Program-made: the position numbers and the translations under genes
Shown: one piece after another, positions 18,561 to 27,895 of the stretch
Layout of the letters: the number at the start of each line of letters is the position of its first letter
How positions within the stretch are numbered: position 1 is the first letter of the stretch
DNA from: Pedobacter sp.
GTDB taxonomy: Bacteria > Bacteroidota > Bacteroidia > Sphingobacteriales > Sphingobacteriaceae
Assembly: GCF_031119335.1 (NCBI RefSeq)
Contig: NZ_JAVHXT010000002.1
Coordinates: forward strand, 310,001 to 374,000
Reading direction: 5' to 3'
DNA: 64,000 nucleotides
The notes under the pieces: model-generated
What the model was told of the DNA's origin: nothing
What the model saw: only the letters and a program-made list of their open reading frames with translations
Databases searched by the model: none

Positions 18561-19412
18561 TCAGGCAATTTCTAACTTAATTTTCTGCAATAAAATGTTC
18601 ACATCCAGCTTTCCTGTCAAGTCATCTCCATCCGAAAGCTCGCCCTGCTCTATCTCATCTTTAACGAAGTTTTGCGCTTCGTATTTAAAAATTTCCCAAT
18701 TCCCAGCACTGTATTCTAAAGCGGTTAAATTCTCTACCCAATCGCCACTATTCAGGTACAAAACCTCACCTTCATTCGCTAAAATATTTCTCTTTTCTGG
18801 CTGATGAATGTGCCCGCAAACTACATACTGATAACCGTTTTCGATAGCCAATTCCGCAGCAGTTTCCTCAAAACTATTGATGAATTTAACGGCATCCTTA
18901 AACTTAGCTTTAATCTTTTTAGAGAAACTCATTTTTTCCTTACCAAAAAAAGTAAGCATCGAATTTACCATGCTATTCAGTAAAATTAAGGTGTCGTAAC
19001 CAATTGCGCCTAACTTTGCCAACCATTTAGAATGCTGCATCGTTACGTCAAAAATATCACCATGAAAAAACCAAGCCTTTTTACCATCCAGTTCCATCAC
19101 TAGTTTGTTTTGAAGGTAAAAAGAGCCCAAGCTCATATCAGCAAACTTGCGCAAAAGCTCATCGTGGTTTCCCGTAAGGTAGTACACATTTACACCTTCT
19201 ACTACAAACTTCATCAGTTTTCGCAGAATTTTCATGTGCGTTTCTGGCCAATAGCGCTTACTAAACTGCCAAATATCAATAATATCACCGTTAAGGATCA
19301 GCGTTTTTGGCTTAATGCTTTTCAGGTATTTTAATAGCTCCTTTGCATGGCAGCCGTATGTACCCAAATGCACATCAGAAATCACCACAATTTCTACATT
19401 TCTCTTCTCCAT
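18561..19412 (-). CDS. UDP-2,3-diacylglucosamine diphosphatase-like metallophosphoesterase
   Basis: Calcineurin-like phosphoesterase of the LpxH-related type found in Bacteroidota (283 residues). All five metal-binding blocks are visible: VISDVHLG, LNGDIIDIW, LTGNHDELL, FHGDIFDV and VCGHIHQPEKR. LpxH cleaves UDP-2,3-diacyl-GlcN to lipid X in lipid A synthesis at the inner membrane face; a role in phospholipid or other pyrophosphate cleavage is possible for this longer version. The C-terminal acidic tail (GELSDGDDLTGKLDV) is not part of the catalytic fold. Confidence 0.82.
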   Translation of the reverse strand: MEKRNVEIVVISDVHLGTYGCHAKELLKYLKSIKPKTLILNGDIIDIWQFSKRYWPETHMKILRKLMKFVVEGVNVYYLTGNHDELLRKFADMSLGSFYLQNKLVMELDGKKAWFFHGDIFDVTMQHSKWLAKLGAIGYDTLILLNSMVNSMLTFFGKEKMSFSKKIKAKFKDAVKFINSFEETAAELAIENGYQYVVCGHIHQPEKRNILANEGEVLYLNSGDWVENLTALEYSAGNWEIFKYEAQNFVKDEIEQGELSDGDDLTGKLDVNILLQKIKLEIA

Positions 19413-19433
19413 AAGCTAATTTTGGTAGCGTTA

Positions 19434-19526
19434 TTAATCTTCCTCTTCGCCAACGGTTAACTCGTACGGACTAAAGAAAAACGCTACAAAAAGAACCAGG
19501 CATACAATTAAAAACAGTTCAAGCAT
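19434..19526 (-). CDS. Possible 30-residue single-span membrane protein
   Basis: A short frame upstream of the phosphoesterase gene and on the same strand codes for MLELFLIVCLVLFVAFF, then FSPYELTVGEEED and a stop. It has a clear hydrophobic segment followed by an acidic tail, a layout common in small bacterial membrane proteins. It lies 21 bases before the phosphoesterase start, so it may be co-transcribed. Support is only from the composition of the frame and its placement. Confidence 0.4.
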   Translation of the reverse strand: MLELFLIVCLVLFVAFFFSPYELTVGEEED

Positions 19527-19641
19527 AGTATGATAATTAACTTTTACAAAAGTCTATACTGCTAATTAACTGATTGTTAAGGCATCGTTATTTTATTTAG
19601 ATGTTTTTGAAAAGCAGTGTTAGTAGCTCTTTTGAAAGGGT

Positions 19642-19696
19642 AGTCCCGCTTTCCGTTCATGCCGATGAAAATCGGCATCCACTTCAATCGGGTTTA
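19642..19696. repeat. Nested palindromic element, copy A (short inner hairpin)
   Basis: The outer ends are AGTCCCGCTTTCCGTT (19642-19657) and CCACTTCAATCGGGTTTA (19679-19696). The inside is the hairpin ATGCCGATgaaaATCGGCAT (19659-19678). The same outer ends, in reverse orientation, bound the elements at 43081-43231 and 59021-59139. This element and the possible small protein account for the 361-bp gap between the phosphoesterase and acyltransferase genes. Confidence 0.75.
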
Positions 19697-19773
19697 TGTA
19701 ACAACGTACGTACACAAAAACCTTGCTCAAACCAAGCAAAATGCTTATTCTTGAACTTTAACCCAAAACCAAA

Positions 19774-20856
19774 ATGAGCGAATTATCTGCCAACGCAGCA
19801 TTTAAGAGTAAAGCACATTTCGAAATTTTAGATGGCTTACGTGGTGTTGCCGCAATGGCTGTGGTGGTATTTCACTTTATAGAAATGTACACGCCACATC
19901 CCGACGATTTAATTGCTCATGCTTATTTGGCGGTAGATTTTTTCTTTTGTTTGTCTGGGTTTGTAGTTGCTTATGCTTACGATGACAGGTTAACACAAAT
20001 GGGCTTGAAAACCTTCTTCAAACAAAGATTAGTGAGGTTGCATCCGCTGGTAGTTTTGGGAACGATATTGGGGTTGCTCGGTTTTATCTTCGACCCATTC
20101 GGAAATCAAATAGAAGCGTACAGCACAGGAAAATTGACCTTGTTGTTTTTTGCATCAATCTTGATGATACCTTACCCAATTATTGCCGAACGAGCTTTTA
20201 ATAATTTTGGTTTAAATGCACCCGCTTGGACACTTTTTTGGGAATACGTAGCAAATATTGTATATGCATTAGTGTTGCATCGCCTTAAAAGAGTTTGGTT
20301 ATTACTGTTGGCAATCGTAGCAGCAGCTATGCTTTTCTATGTTTCCAAATCAGCGGGAAATATAAGCGGAGGTTGGTCTAAAGATAATTTTTGGGATGGC
20401 GGTGTAAGAGTGGCTTTCTCGTTTTTAGCAGGTATGTGCGTATTCCGTTATCAGTTGATCATTAAAAATAAGCTAGGCTTTCCATTAGTAGCCGTGTTAC
20501 TTGCATTGGCATTTTTTGTTCCATACCGAGATAGTTGGAATTGGATCACCGAACCCTTGTTGATTGTTGTTTACTTTCCGTTTTTGGTTGCCTTGGGAGC
20601 GGGAACGGTTTTAAATCCGGCGCACCAGGGAATTTGCCGACTGTCGGGACAACTTTCGTACCCACTTTACATTACGCACTACTTTGTACTTTGGGCATTT
20701 GGCAACTACTACGCACAGGCGCAACCCAACCATCAAACATTAGCTTGGGTAATTCCGTCATTAATTATAGGTCAAATTATTATCGCCTATTTAGCCATGA
20801 AATTTTACGATTTGCCAATTAGAAAGTGGTTGTCTCCGAAAAAAGAAGAAAACTAG
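19774..20856 (+). CDS. Acyltransferase family 3 (OafA/NodX type) membrane protein
   Basis: Inner-membrane O-acyltransferase of 360 residues with about ten membrane segments. The N-terminus LDGLRGVAAMAVVVFHFIEMY contains the family's R and the proposed catalytic His in VVFHF. VDFFFCLSGFVVAYAYDDR and FKQRLVRLHPLVVLG are further family blocks, and LSGQLSYPLYITHYFVLW closes the domain. Such enzymes add acetyl or other acyl groups to surface polysaccharide or lipid; the target here is unknown. It converges with the DUF4834 gene with one base between stops. Confidence 0.88.
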   Translation: MSELSANAAFKSKAHFEILDGLRGVAAMAVVVFHFIEMYTPHPDDLIAHAYLAVDFFFCLSGFVVAYAYDDRLTQMGLKTFFKQRLVRLHPLVVLGTILGLLGFIFDPFGNQIEAYSTGKLTLLFFASILMIPYPIIAERAFNNFGLNAPAWTLFWEYVANIVYALVLHRLKRVWLLLLAIVAAAMLFYVSKSAGNISGGWSKDNFWDGGVRVAFSFLAGMCVFRYQLIIKNKLGFPLVAVLLALAFFVPYRDSWNWITEPLLIVVYFPFLVALGAGTVLNPAHQGICRLSGQLSYPLYITHYFVLWAFGNYYAQAQPNHQTLAWVIPSLIIGQIIIAYLAMKFYDLPIRKWLSPKKEEN

Positions 20857-20857
20857 A

Positions 20858-21118
20858 TTACTTTACTTCCTCGTAGTCTACAAATTCACCCAAATTATCG
20901 GCGTTGCCTCTTCGTTTTTCTTTTTTAGGCATGTGATCTATAGAAATAGTGCCTTCTGGACGACGCGGTCTTTGTTGTTGCTGCTGCTGTTGTTGAGCTT
21001 GCTGTTGCATGTTTCCAAAAGCATTTCTTATTACAGCAGGGAATATAAGCCTAATCAATAACCTGATTATCCAGAGTACAATTATTGTGATGAATATAAA
21101 TTTTATCAGAAATCCCAT
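20858..21118 (-). CDS. DUF4834 family small membrane protein
   Basis: An 86-residue protein with one N-terminal hydrophobic segment (FIFITIIVLWIIRLLIRLIF), then a glutamine run (QQQAQQQQQQQQRP) and a charged tail ending GEFVDYEEVK. The tail sequence IDHMPKKEKRRGNADNLGEFVDYEE is split here as IDHMPKKEKR and FVDYEE and is typical of DUF4834 in Bacteroidota. ATG 21118 is chosen; the longer frame from 21169 adds 17 residues with no similarity to a signal. Function unknown. Confidence 0.75.
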   Translation of the reverse strand: MGFLIKFIFITIIVLWIIRLLIRLIFPAVIRNAFGNMQQQAQQQQQQQQRPRRPEGTISIDHMPKKEKRRGNADNLGEFVDYEEVK

Positions 21119-21285
21119 ATCAATACTGTTATTACAAATATAGACTTTGCCTCCAGTTATTTGTTTCAAGTAACGATTTTCATTGCAATTTCATTACAAT
21201 TCTATTAGAAACTTATGGATTTGTTACAAATTAGGCTTTCGTTTTCATCTGACAAACACATCCTAGCAAAAATCTTGCAATGGTC

Positions 21286-21349
21286 GTCCCTACGGGACTT
21301 TGTAATTGGTATCCTTTCAATTCCTACCATAAGGGCATCCCTACGGGAT
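21286..21349. repeat. Pair of TCCCTACGGGA palindromes
   Basis: GTCCCTACGGGAC (21286-21298) and ATCCCTACGGGAT (21337-21349) are 13-base palindromes around a single central base. The outermost pair is G:C in one and A:T in the other, so pairing is preserved although the base differs. They lie in the 263-bp gap between the DUF4834 gene and ywbE. Confidence 0.75.
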
Positions 21350-21381
21350 TTTGAATTGCAAATAAATTCTTACTGTATGCT

Positions 21382-21582
21382 TCACCCTTCCTCAACAATT
21401 TCGCAAACCCTACCAATTTGCCCATCTTCTAAACGTACTTTTATTCCTCTGGAATGGAAAGCCGAAGAGGTTAGTAATTTTTCTACCACACCGTAAGTTA
21501 CGTTTCCATTTCGCTGATCTTTCTTTAAAATAATCCCCACTTCTAAACCTGGGTAAATTTCGTTTCTGTTTTGTCCTTGCAC
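21382..21582 (-). CDS. ywbE: YwbE family protein
   Basis: A 66-residue protein conserved in Bacillus and Bacteroidota, function unknown. The sequence NRNEIYPGLEVGIILKKDQR, then GVVEKLLTSSAFHSRGIKVR and LEDGQIGRVCEI is diagnostic. The frame continues upstream to a TTG at 21606, but that codon overlaps a TAGTTTTG promoter box; the GTG at 21582 also lines up with the usual family start just before the NRxxIxPG block, so GTG 21582 is chosen. Confidence 0.8.
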   Translation of the reverse strand: MQGQNRNEIYPGLEVGIILKKDQRNGNVTYGVVEKLLTSSAFHSRGIKVRLEDGQIGRVCEIVEEG

Positions 21583-21603
21583 AATTGTAATTATATTTTG
21601 GTT

Positions 21604-21611
21604 CAAAACTA
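21604..21611 (-). promoter_or_regulatory. -7 promoter box of ywbE
   Basis: Reads TAGTTTTG on the minus strand (TAnnTTTG). It is 21 bases before the GTG start at 21582 and excludes the TTG at 21606 as a start. Confidence 0.5.
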
Positions 21612-21685
21612 CCTATAATACAGTTGTTTTCTTAAATTTATATTCGAACAACTATTTTATTCATCTAAATAATCTTTAAAAATTA

Positions 21686-22552
21686 ATGCTCAAGTCAATA
21701 CCAAAAATAAAAATATTAGCTTTTATACTATCTTCTTTGCTTATTTATTCCATATTTTCATACATTAAGTTTGAACTGAAGTATAATAGCAGTTCTCCAT
21801 TTTTCCCTCGGCCATTAGAGAATTATATCCAGCCACTTACGCTAATAATTTATCTAATAGGAATCGTGCAATTGTTTGTTAGTAAGTTTAAAAAAAGTAC
21901 CGTTTTAAAAATCTATCTACAATACTTCGTCATCACATATTTAGTATTGTTGCCTTTTAATATCTATTGGAACTTTTTCTCTCCAAATAAGCCCATTGGG
22001 ATGATAAACCCATTTTTTATTGTTCTTAATTATGTTTTGTTTGCTTTTAAAGGCTATGTGCTATATATTCTTCAAAAAGATGCTACTCCCCTATTAGATC
22101 AGCAAGATAATGGTGATGTTGTTTTTAGACCAGTTAATAGGTGGAATAGATTATTTCATCACTTATTTGATGTAGCCTTTTATTTCTCAGCTATTTATTC
22201 GACCTCTAGCACCTATAGGTATTTACTATTTAACACTAATTTTTTAGATATTCCATTTCTCGCATCATTAATAAGAGCTTCTAATACCTTAACCGGCGCA
22301 TCTATTATAGTTTCATTTTTTACACTTTTCTATTATCTAGTTTTGGAAGTAGTTTTCAATATCACCATTGGCAAAACTATACTCGGCAACATCATTGTTA
22401 ACGATGAAGGTGCTCGCCCGTCTATCGCTCAAAGATTTGGCAGAACATTTTGCAGGCTTATCCCATTCAATGCTTTATCATTTTTATTTAATCAAAGAGG
22501 TTGGCACGACAGCATTACGAATACCTACGTCGTCAAAGCCGAGAAACGCTAA
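21686..22552 (+). CDS. RDD family membrane protein
   Basis: A 288-residue inner-membrane protein. Four hydrophobic segments occupy the first 130 residues. The RDD-type domain begins at about residue 150: WNRLFHHLFDVAFYFS has the helix-1 position with an Asp, and VVFNITIGKTILGNIIVNDEG with RFGRTFCRLIPFNAL and GWHDSITNTYVV are the C-terminal family blocks. The canonical first Arg-Asp-Asp is altered to HHLFD. RDD proteins are proposed to act in ion or osmolyte transport, not proven here. It converges with uvrB. Confidence 0.78.
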   Translation: MLKSIPKIKILAFILSSLLIYSIFSYIKFELKYNSSSPFFPRPLENYIQPLTLIIYLIGIVQLFVSKFKKSTVLKIYLQYFVITYLVLLPFNIYWNFFSPNKPIGMINPFFIVLNYVLFAFKGYVLYILQKDATPLLDQQDNGDVVFRPVNRWNRLFHHLFDVAFYFSAIYSTSSTYRYLLFNTNFLDIPFLASLIRASNTLTGASIIVSFFTLFYYLVLEVVFNITIGKTILGNIIVNDEGARPSIAQRFGRTFCRLIPFNALSFLFNQRGWHDSITNTYVVKAEKR

Positions 22553-22607
22553 AAAAATATATGCAAAAACCATTTAGACTAAAGTTTCGAAATCCACAGT
22601 AGGTATT

Positions 22608-24647
22608 CTACTTTCCAAACCTTTCTTCAAATACTTTCTCCAAAGCAAACATCTCATCACGTAAACGGGCGGCCAATAAGAAATCCATTTCTTTAGCTGC
22701 CTTTTGCATTTCTTTACGAGATTTATCTAATGCTTTTTGTAGCTCTGGTTTGGTCATGTATTGCACTACTGGATCTGCAGCGATGCTCACTTCGTCTACT
22801 TCTACGTAAGCTTTTGCTCTGGCTTTCTGTTTTTCAGAAACTTCCAACACAGAGGTCTGCTCCATAATTTCTTCTTTAGATTTACCGACAGTCTTTGGTG
22901 TAATGCCATGTTCTAAGTTGTAAGCAATTTGCTTTTCCCGGCGTCGGTTGGTTTCGCTAATGGTACGCTCCATCGATTCGGTGATATCATCGGCGTACAT
23001 AATTACCCGACCTCTATCATTACGAGCTGCACGACCAATGGTTTGGATCAATGCTCTATCCGAACGCAAGAAACCTTCCTTATCTGCATCTAAAATAGCT
23101 ACGAAACTTACCTCTGGCAAATCTAGACCTTCACGCAGCAAGTTAATACCAATCAGCACATCAAACTCGCCCAAACGTAAGCCACGTAATATCTCCACAC
23201 GTTCTAAAGTTTTCACCTCAGAGTGGATGTAACGACATTTTATGTTCAGCCTATCCATGTATTTGGTCAGTTCTTCTGCCATGCGTTTGGTTAGCGTGGT
23301 TACCAACACACGGTCGCCTTGTTTAATGGTTTTATCAATTTCGTCCAATAAATCATCTACTTGGTTTATCGCAGGGCGGATTTCGATTAAGGGGTCTAAC
23401 AAACCCGTTGGTCTAATTACCTGTTCTACTACCACTCCATCAGACTTTTGCAGCTCGTAATCGGCTGGCGTAGCACTTACATAGATAGTTTGCGGTGCTA
23501 AACGTTCAAACTCTTCAAAGTTAAGCGGGCGGTTATCCAGCGCCGATGGCAAACGGAAGCCATATTCTACCAACGATAATTTACGTGACCTATCGCCGCC
23601 GTACATTGCCCTAATTTGCGGCACCGTTACATGGCTTTCATCAATCACCATCAGGTAATCATCTGGAAAATAATCTAACAAACAGAAGGGGCGCATACCT
23701 GGCGAGCGGCCATCGAAGAAACGGGAGTAGTTCTCAATTCCTGAGCAATAACCCAATTCTTTCATCATCTCGATATCGAAATTGACACGTTCTTCCAAAC
23801 GTTTGGCTTCGAGATTTAAACCATCACCTAAAAGTTGGTTTTTACGCACTTCCAATTCCTCTTGTATGCCCCAAATTGATTGGTTAAACCTTTCTTTTGG
23901 TGTAACGAAAAGGTTGGCTGGGTAAATGGCAATATCCTCTAATTTCTCTATGGTTTTTCCCGTAACCGGATCAATAGCTGATAATTCTTCGATATCATCT
24001 CCAAAAAATGAAATACGATAAGCATGGTCCATGTAAGCTGGATAAATATCTACTGTATCGCCTTTTACACGGAAAGTTCCACGCTTAAAATCATTAATGG
24101 TACGGGCGTATAAAATTTCCACCAGGTGGTGTAAAAAAGCATTTCTACTTACCCTTGTACCTACACCAAAACGGTATACGGATTTAGAAAAATCTTCTGG
24201 GTTTCCCATACCGTAAATGCAGGAAATAGAAGAAACAATGATTACATCCCGACGACCTGAAATCAAAGAAGACGTAGAACGCAAACGCAGTTTCTCTATC
24301 TCTTCATTGATTTGTAAATCCTTTTCGATATAGGTATTCGTTGTAGGCATGTAAGCCTCTGGCTGATAATAATCGTAGTAAGAAACGAAGTAGTTCACCG
24401 CATTTTCTGGAAAAAACTGTTTCATTTCGCCATATAACTGTGCTGCCAAAGTTTTGTTATGACTAAGGATTAGCGTTGGCTTTTGCGTTTGCTCAATTAC
24501 GTTTGCGATGGTAAATGTTTTACCCGAACCAGTTACACCTAACAAGGTTTGGTAATGCTCGGCAGCATTTACTCCTTCTACCAATTGTTTTATCGCCCCC
24601 GGCTGATCGCCAGTTGGTTTATATTCAGAGATGAGTTTGAACTTCAT
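22608..24647 (-). CDS. uvrB: Excinuclease ABC subunit B
   Basis: Damage-verifying helicase-like subunit of nucleotide excision repair, working with UvrA and UvrC. It has Walker A GVTGSGKT (37-44), the beta-hairpin region [12 protein letters not shown], helicase motifs in [15 protein letters not shown] and [37 protein letters not shown] and the C-terminal UVR motif [20 protein letters not shown]. Length 679 is normal. A TATCTTTG promoter box ends five bases before the ATG, so the message may be leaderless. Confidence 0.98.
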   Translation of the reverse strand: MKFKLISEYKPTGDQPGAIKQLVEGVNAAEHYQTLLGVTGSGKTFTIANVIEQTQKPTLILSHNKTLAAQLYGEMKQFFPENAVNYFVSYYDYYQPEAYMPTTNTYIEKDLQINEEIEKLRLRSTSSLISGRRDVIIVSSISCIYGMGNPEDFSKSVYRFGVGTRVSRNAFLHHLVEILYARTINDFKRGTFRVKGDTVDIYPAYMDHAYRISFFGDDIEELSAIDPVTGKTIEKLEDIAIYPANLFVTPKERFNQSIWGIQEELEVRKNQLLGDGLNLEAKRLEERVNFDIEMMKELGYCSGIENYSRFFDGRSPGMRPFCLLDYFPDDYLMVIDESHVTVPQIRAMYGGDRSRKLSLVEYGFRLPSALDNRPLNFEEFERLAPQTIYVSATPADYELQKSDGVVVEQVIRPTGLLDPLIEIRPAINQVDDLLDEIDKTIKQGDRVLVTTLTKRMAEELTKYMDRLNIKCRYIHSEVKTLERVEILRGLRLGEFDVLIGINLLREGLDLPEVSFVAILDADKEGFLRSDRALIQTIGRAARNDRGRVIMYADDITESMERTISETNRRREKQIAYNLEHGITPKTVGKSKEEIMEQTSVLEVSEKQKARAKAYVEVDEVSIAADPVVQYMTKPELQKALDKSRKEMQKAAKEMDFLLAARLRDEMFALEKVFEERFGK

Positions 24648-24652
24648 TATTA

Positions 24653-24660
24653 CAAAGATA
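24653..24660 (-). promoter_or_regulatory. -7 promoter box of uvrB
   Basis: TATCTTTG on the minus strand, an exact TAnnTTTG match, five bases upstream of the uvrB ATG at 24647. Confidence 0.55.
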
Positions 24661-24694
24661 CGGTTTAGGGATTATACGTTGCTATGAATCTGGT

Positions 24695-24773
24695 CGTCAT
24701 TGCGAGGCACGAAGCATTCTGTTATGAAATGACAACATACCGCTTTAAGATTGCTTCGTGCCTCGCAATGACG
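24695..24773. repeat. CGTCATTGCGA-type hairpin element, copy 2
   Basis: Left arm CGTCATTGCGAGGCACGAAG and right arm CTTCGTGCCTCGCAATGACG are exact complements; one base is missing in the extension of the left arm (GCATTCT against AGATTGC). The variable GCAC/GTGC differs from copy 1 on both arms. Confidence 0.88.
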
Positions 24774-24811
24774 AATACTAAACAGCTACCGCAATAAAAA
24801 GTTACAAAAAA

Positions 24812-24830
24812 GCCCCGATAAAATCGAGGC
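24812..24830 (-). terminator. Terminator of the M1 peptidase gene
   Basis: On the minus strand the hairpin GCCTCGATTTTATCGGGGC is followed by TTTTTT, 25 bases after the peptidase stop codon. Confidence 0.7.
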
Positions 24831-24854
24831 CTTCGGGTATTTATCCGAGAATTA

Positions 24855-27224
24855 TTATTTGCTTTTTTTCACTTCTAACTGCATTGGGTTGACGCCTTCA
24901 GACTGCCCCCTGCCAGCTGCAGATTTTGAAGCCTTAAACATCTGGAATTTAGATGGCGCAGCTTCTACCGCTCCCCAAGTGTTGTTACTTTCGTTGATAT
25001 CAGCAGTTTCGCGGAAAGGGTCTACTTTAATGGCCGCCACTTCTTTATCTAGCGCATAAAATTTAGAAGTTTTCACTTCGTTCAGTCTCCATATTTGTGC
25101 CGGTATTCTATCCACCATTTTAGTACCATCTTTAAAAGTGAACTCTACAATAATTGGCATCACCAAACCGCCTTTGTTACTAAAGTTCAGTTCATAAAAA
25201 TGTTTGTTGGCATATTTAGATTTTTCTTCGCTGGTAAACTCTTCCAAAGGCAATCTTACCTCTTTTGTTTTTACTTTACTGCTGTCTATTTGCACCAAAC
25301 CTCTCGCATATTTCCAGTAAAAATCACGAGCTTCCAAATCTTGATCTGTATAGAACTTAATGCGCTTATCTTCCCTATTTCTTTGTTTGCTGATATCGTC
25401 ATCTGTTAAGATAGGTTTATCTACCGTTTGCTTCTGCTTCATCGTTTTTGCAGGCTTCGGGAAATCGGCTTTGGCATATTTCACTTCATCCAAAGAGATA
25501 TCGCAAGCATCGGTGCTGTAGAACCAACCTCTCCAAAACCAATCTAAATCTTCTCCACTAGCATCTTCCATTGTTCTAAAGAAATCGGCTGGTGTTGGAT
25601 GTTTAAACGCCCATCTTTTTGAATATTCCTTGAAAGCATAGTCGAAAAGTTCGCGGCCCATAATAGTTTCCCGAAGAATGTTTAAGCCCGTAGCAGGTTT
25701 TGCATAAGCATTAGGACCAAACTGCACAATATTTTCAGAGTTGGACATGATAGGTTCCAACTGATCTTTTGGCAACTGCATATAAGGCACAATGGCATGA
25801 GCTGGCCCACGTTTGCTAGGAAATTTATCGTCCCAAGATGATTCGGTTAAGAACTGCGTAAACGTATTCAAACCTTCGTCCATCCAAGACCACTGGCGCT
25901 CATCGCTATTGATGATCATTGGGAAGAAATTATGGCCCACTTCGTGAATGACCACACCAATCATCCCGTTTTTCACGGTTTCACTATAGGTTCCGTCTTC
26001 GTTAGTTCTGCCGTAGTTGAAACAAATCATTGGATATTCCATTCCGTTTGCAGCCTCAATACTTTGCGCTACTGGATATGGATAAGGAATAGTGAAATCT
26101 GAATAGGTTTTGATGCTATGCGCAACTACCCTTGTAGAATACCTGCCGTACAAATTGTAAGCCTCTTTGCCGTAGAAGCTCATACAAAGCACGTCTTTAT
26201 CTGCCACTTTTTGGTTCATGGCATCCCAAATGTACTTACGTGATGAAGTCCAAGCGAAATCCCTCACATCTTTAGCGTGGAAAACCCAAGTTTTTTTGGC
26301 CGTCGATTTTTTGGTTTCGGCAGCTTTAGCTTCTGCTAAGGTTACTATTTCTATCGGAGCTTTAGCCGTTTTAGCAGTATTAAATCGCGATAGTTGCGTT
26401 GGGGTTAGTACTTGTGCATAGTTTTGGCACTCGCCTGTAGAACCTACCATGTGGTCTGCTGGCACGGTCATTTGTACTTTAAAATCACCGAAGGTTAGCG
26501 CAAACTCGCCCCTGCCTGTAAATTGTTGGTTTTGCCAACCTTGAAAATCACTGTAAACGCAAAGACGTGGATACCATTGCGCCATCGTGAACAAGTAATT
26601 TCCATCATTTGGGAAATATTCGTAACCACCTCTACCACCTTTCGCAATCCGATCTACAATTTTGTAATTCCAATCGATATTGAAAACGAATTTATCTCCA
26701 GATTTTAAAACAGGTGTTTCTATACGCATCATTGTTTTATTGATGGTATATTTTAGATTTTTACCTTGCGCATCTGTAATTTTCAGAATATTAAAACCAA
26801 AACCATTGTCTGCATTAGAAAGTGAAAAGTTTTCTACTTGGACGTCTGTAGCTCTATCTGGCATTTTAGAAGACACTTGATAGTTGGCATTTTTGAGGTT
26901 GCTATGCTGATTTTCATCGAGCTGGATCCAAAGGTAAGTCAAAGGATCTGGCGAATTGTTATAATAGGTGATGGTTTCGCTACCTTTTAAGGTTTGCGTG
27001 TTTTCATCCAATTCGCATTTGATATCGTAATCTGCACGTTGTTGCCAATACTTTACCCCTGGTGCGCCACTAGCGGTACGCTGTTCGTTTGGTGTAGGTA
27101 ATATAGTGCCCAATTGCTCGAACTTATTACCATGGTTGCTACCCGGATTGTTTTGGATATTTTGTGCCAATGCCGATGAAGCAAGTAATGTAGCACTTAA
27201 ACAGAAACCGTAAAATCTTTTCAT
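24855..27224 (-). CDS. M1 family zinc metallopeptidase, exported
   Basis: A 789-residue aminopeptidase-type enzyme with a signal peptide (MKRFYGFCLSATLLASSALA), so periplasmic or surface-bound. The zinc site HEVGH (427-431) and the third ligand Glu450 in WMDEGLNTF have the exact HExxHx18E spacing; ANGMEYP (392-398) replaces the GAMEN motif. An N-terminal beta domain (YDIKCELDENTQTLKGSETI) matches the M1 family. The C-terminal region is long and lysine-rich. It is 10 bp downstream of a HupE-like gene and probably in the same operon. Substrate unknown. Confidence 0.9.
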   Translation of the reverse strand: MKRFYGFCLSATLLASSALAQNIQNNPGSNHGNKFEQLGTILPTPNEQRTASGAPGVKYWQQRADYDIKCELDENTQTLKGSETITYYNNSPDPLTYLWIQLDENQHSNLKNANYQVSSKMPDRATDVQVENFSLSNADNGFGFNILKITDAQGKNLKYTINKTMMRIETPVLKSGDKFVFNIDWNYKIVDRIAKGGRGGYEYFPNDGNYLFTMAQWYPRLCVYSDFQGWQNQQFTGRGEFALTFGDFKVQMTVPADHMVGSTGECQNYAQVLTPTQLSRFNTAKTAKAPIEIVTLAEAKAAETKKSTAKKTWVFHAKDVRDFAWTSSRKYIWDAMNQKVADKDVLCMSFYGKEAYNLYGRYSTRVVAHSIKTYSDFTIPYPYPVAQSIEAANGMEYPMICFNYGRTNEDGTYSETVKNGMIGVVIHEVGHNFFPMIINSDERQWSWMDEGLNTFTQFLTESSWDDKFPSKRGPAHAIVPYMQLPKDQLEPIMSNSENIVQFGPNAYAKPATGLNILRETIMGRELFDYAFKEYSKRWAFKHPTPADFFRTMEDASGEDLDWFWRGWFYSTDACDISLDEVKYAKADFPKPAKTMKQKQTVDKPILTDDDISKQRNREDKRIKFYTDQDLEARDFYWKYARGLVQIDSSKVKTKEVRLPLEEFTSEEKSKYANKHFYELNFSNKGGLVMPIIVEFTFKDGTKMVDRIPAQIWRLNEVKTSKFYALDKEVAAIKVDPFRETADINESNNTWGAVEAAPSKFQMFKASKSAAGRGQSEGVNPMQLEVKKSK

Positions 27225-27234
27225 TTGATACTTA

Positions 27235-27819
27235 TTAAAAAGGTATGCGCTGCAAAGCCATTTGTAAAGCTAATGCAAAAACTGCGGATGATAAAAATAT
27301 GATCCAATCTCTTTGCCTCACTTTGAAGAAATAAAGCAAAATTCCCGATATCAACATTGTTAAAGCAACAAAAACAATTTGCCCTACTTCTAAGCCCAAA
27401 TTGAAGCCAAACAAACCCCAGCCTATAGATTGGTCTTTTGCCAGCATCATACGGACCGAATTTGCAAAGCCCATTCCGTGGATTAAGCCAAAAAACAGTG
27501 CTAAATAATAATTAATTTGTACTCCTTTTTGCCTCTTCCCATTTTTAAATAAATTGGCTATAGCAGTGATAAAAATAGTGCAGGGAATTAAAAATTCTAC
27601 CCATTTACTATCGAAACGGATGATATCTAAAGCACTCAATGCCAAAGTAGCGGAGTGACCAATCGTAAAAGCCGTTACCAATATCAAAATTTGTTTGATC
27701 TGTTTGGTAGTGTAAACGGCTACTAATGCCAAAATGAAGAGTTGGTGATCTAAGGCATCTAAACTTACAATATGCGACCAACCTAACTCAAAATAGAATA
27801 AGAAATCGGAAAAGGACAT
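27235..27819 (-). CDS. HupE/UreJ family membrane protein
   Basis: A 194-residue inner-membrane protein with about six segments. HIVSLDALDHQLFILALVAV, TAFTIGHSATLALSAL, FFGLIHGMGFANSVR and GFNLGLEVGQIVFVALTML are the HupE/UreJ blocks, with conserved His and Asp/Glu in membrane segments. Relatives take up nickel or cobalt in hydrogenase and urease clusters; no such enzyme is near, and here the partner genes are an M1 peptidase and a DUF6702 protein, so a metal-related role is only an inference. Confidence 0.85.
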   Translation of the reverse strand: MSFSDFLFYFELGWSHIVSLDALDHQLFILALVAVYTTKQIKQILILVTAFTIGHSATLALSALDIIRFDSKWVEFLIPCTIFITAIANLFKNGKRQKGVQINYYLALFFGLIHGMGFANSVRMMLAKDQSIGWGLFGFNLGLEVGQIVFVALTMLISGILLYFFKVRQRDWIIFLSSAVFALALQMALQRIPF

Positions 27820-27895
27820 ATCGAAGTTAATTTTAGCGGTGAATTTTACTCTAAGTTAGGTTCTTTCTGTTACTTTTAAGGTTTAGATAATAAAA

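Noticed and set aside
20535..20822. A 95-codon frame overlapping the acyltransferase gene on the same strand
   Set aside because: It is an out-of-frame reading of a clear acyltransferase family 3 coding region and shows no recognisable protein features.
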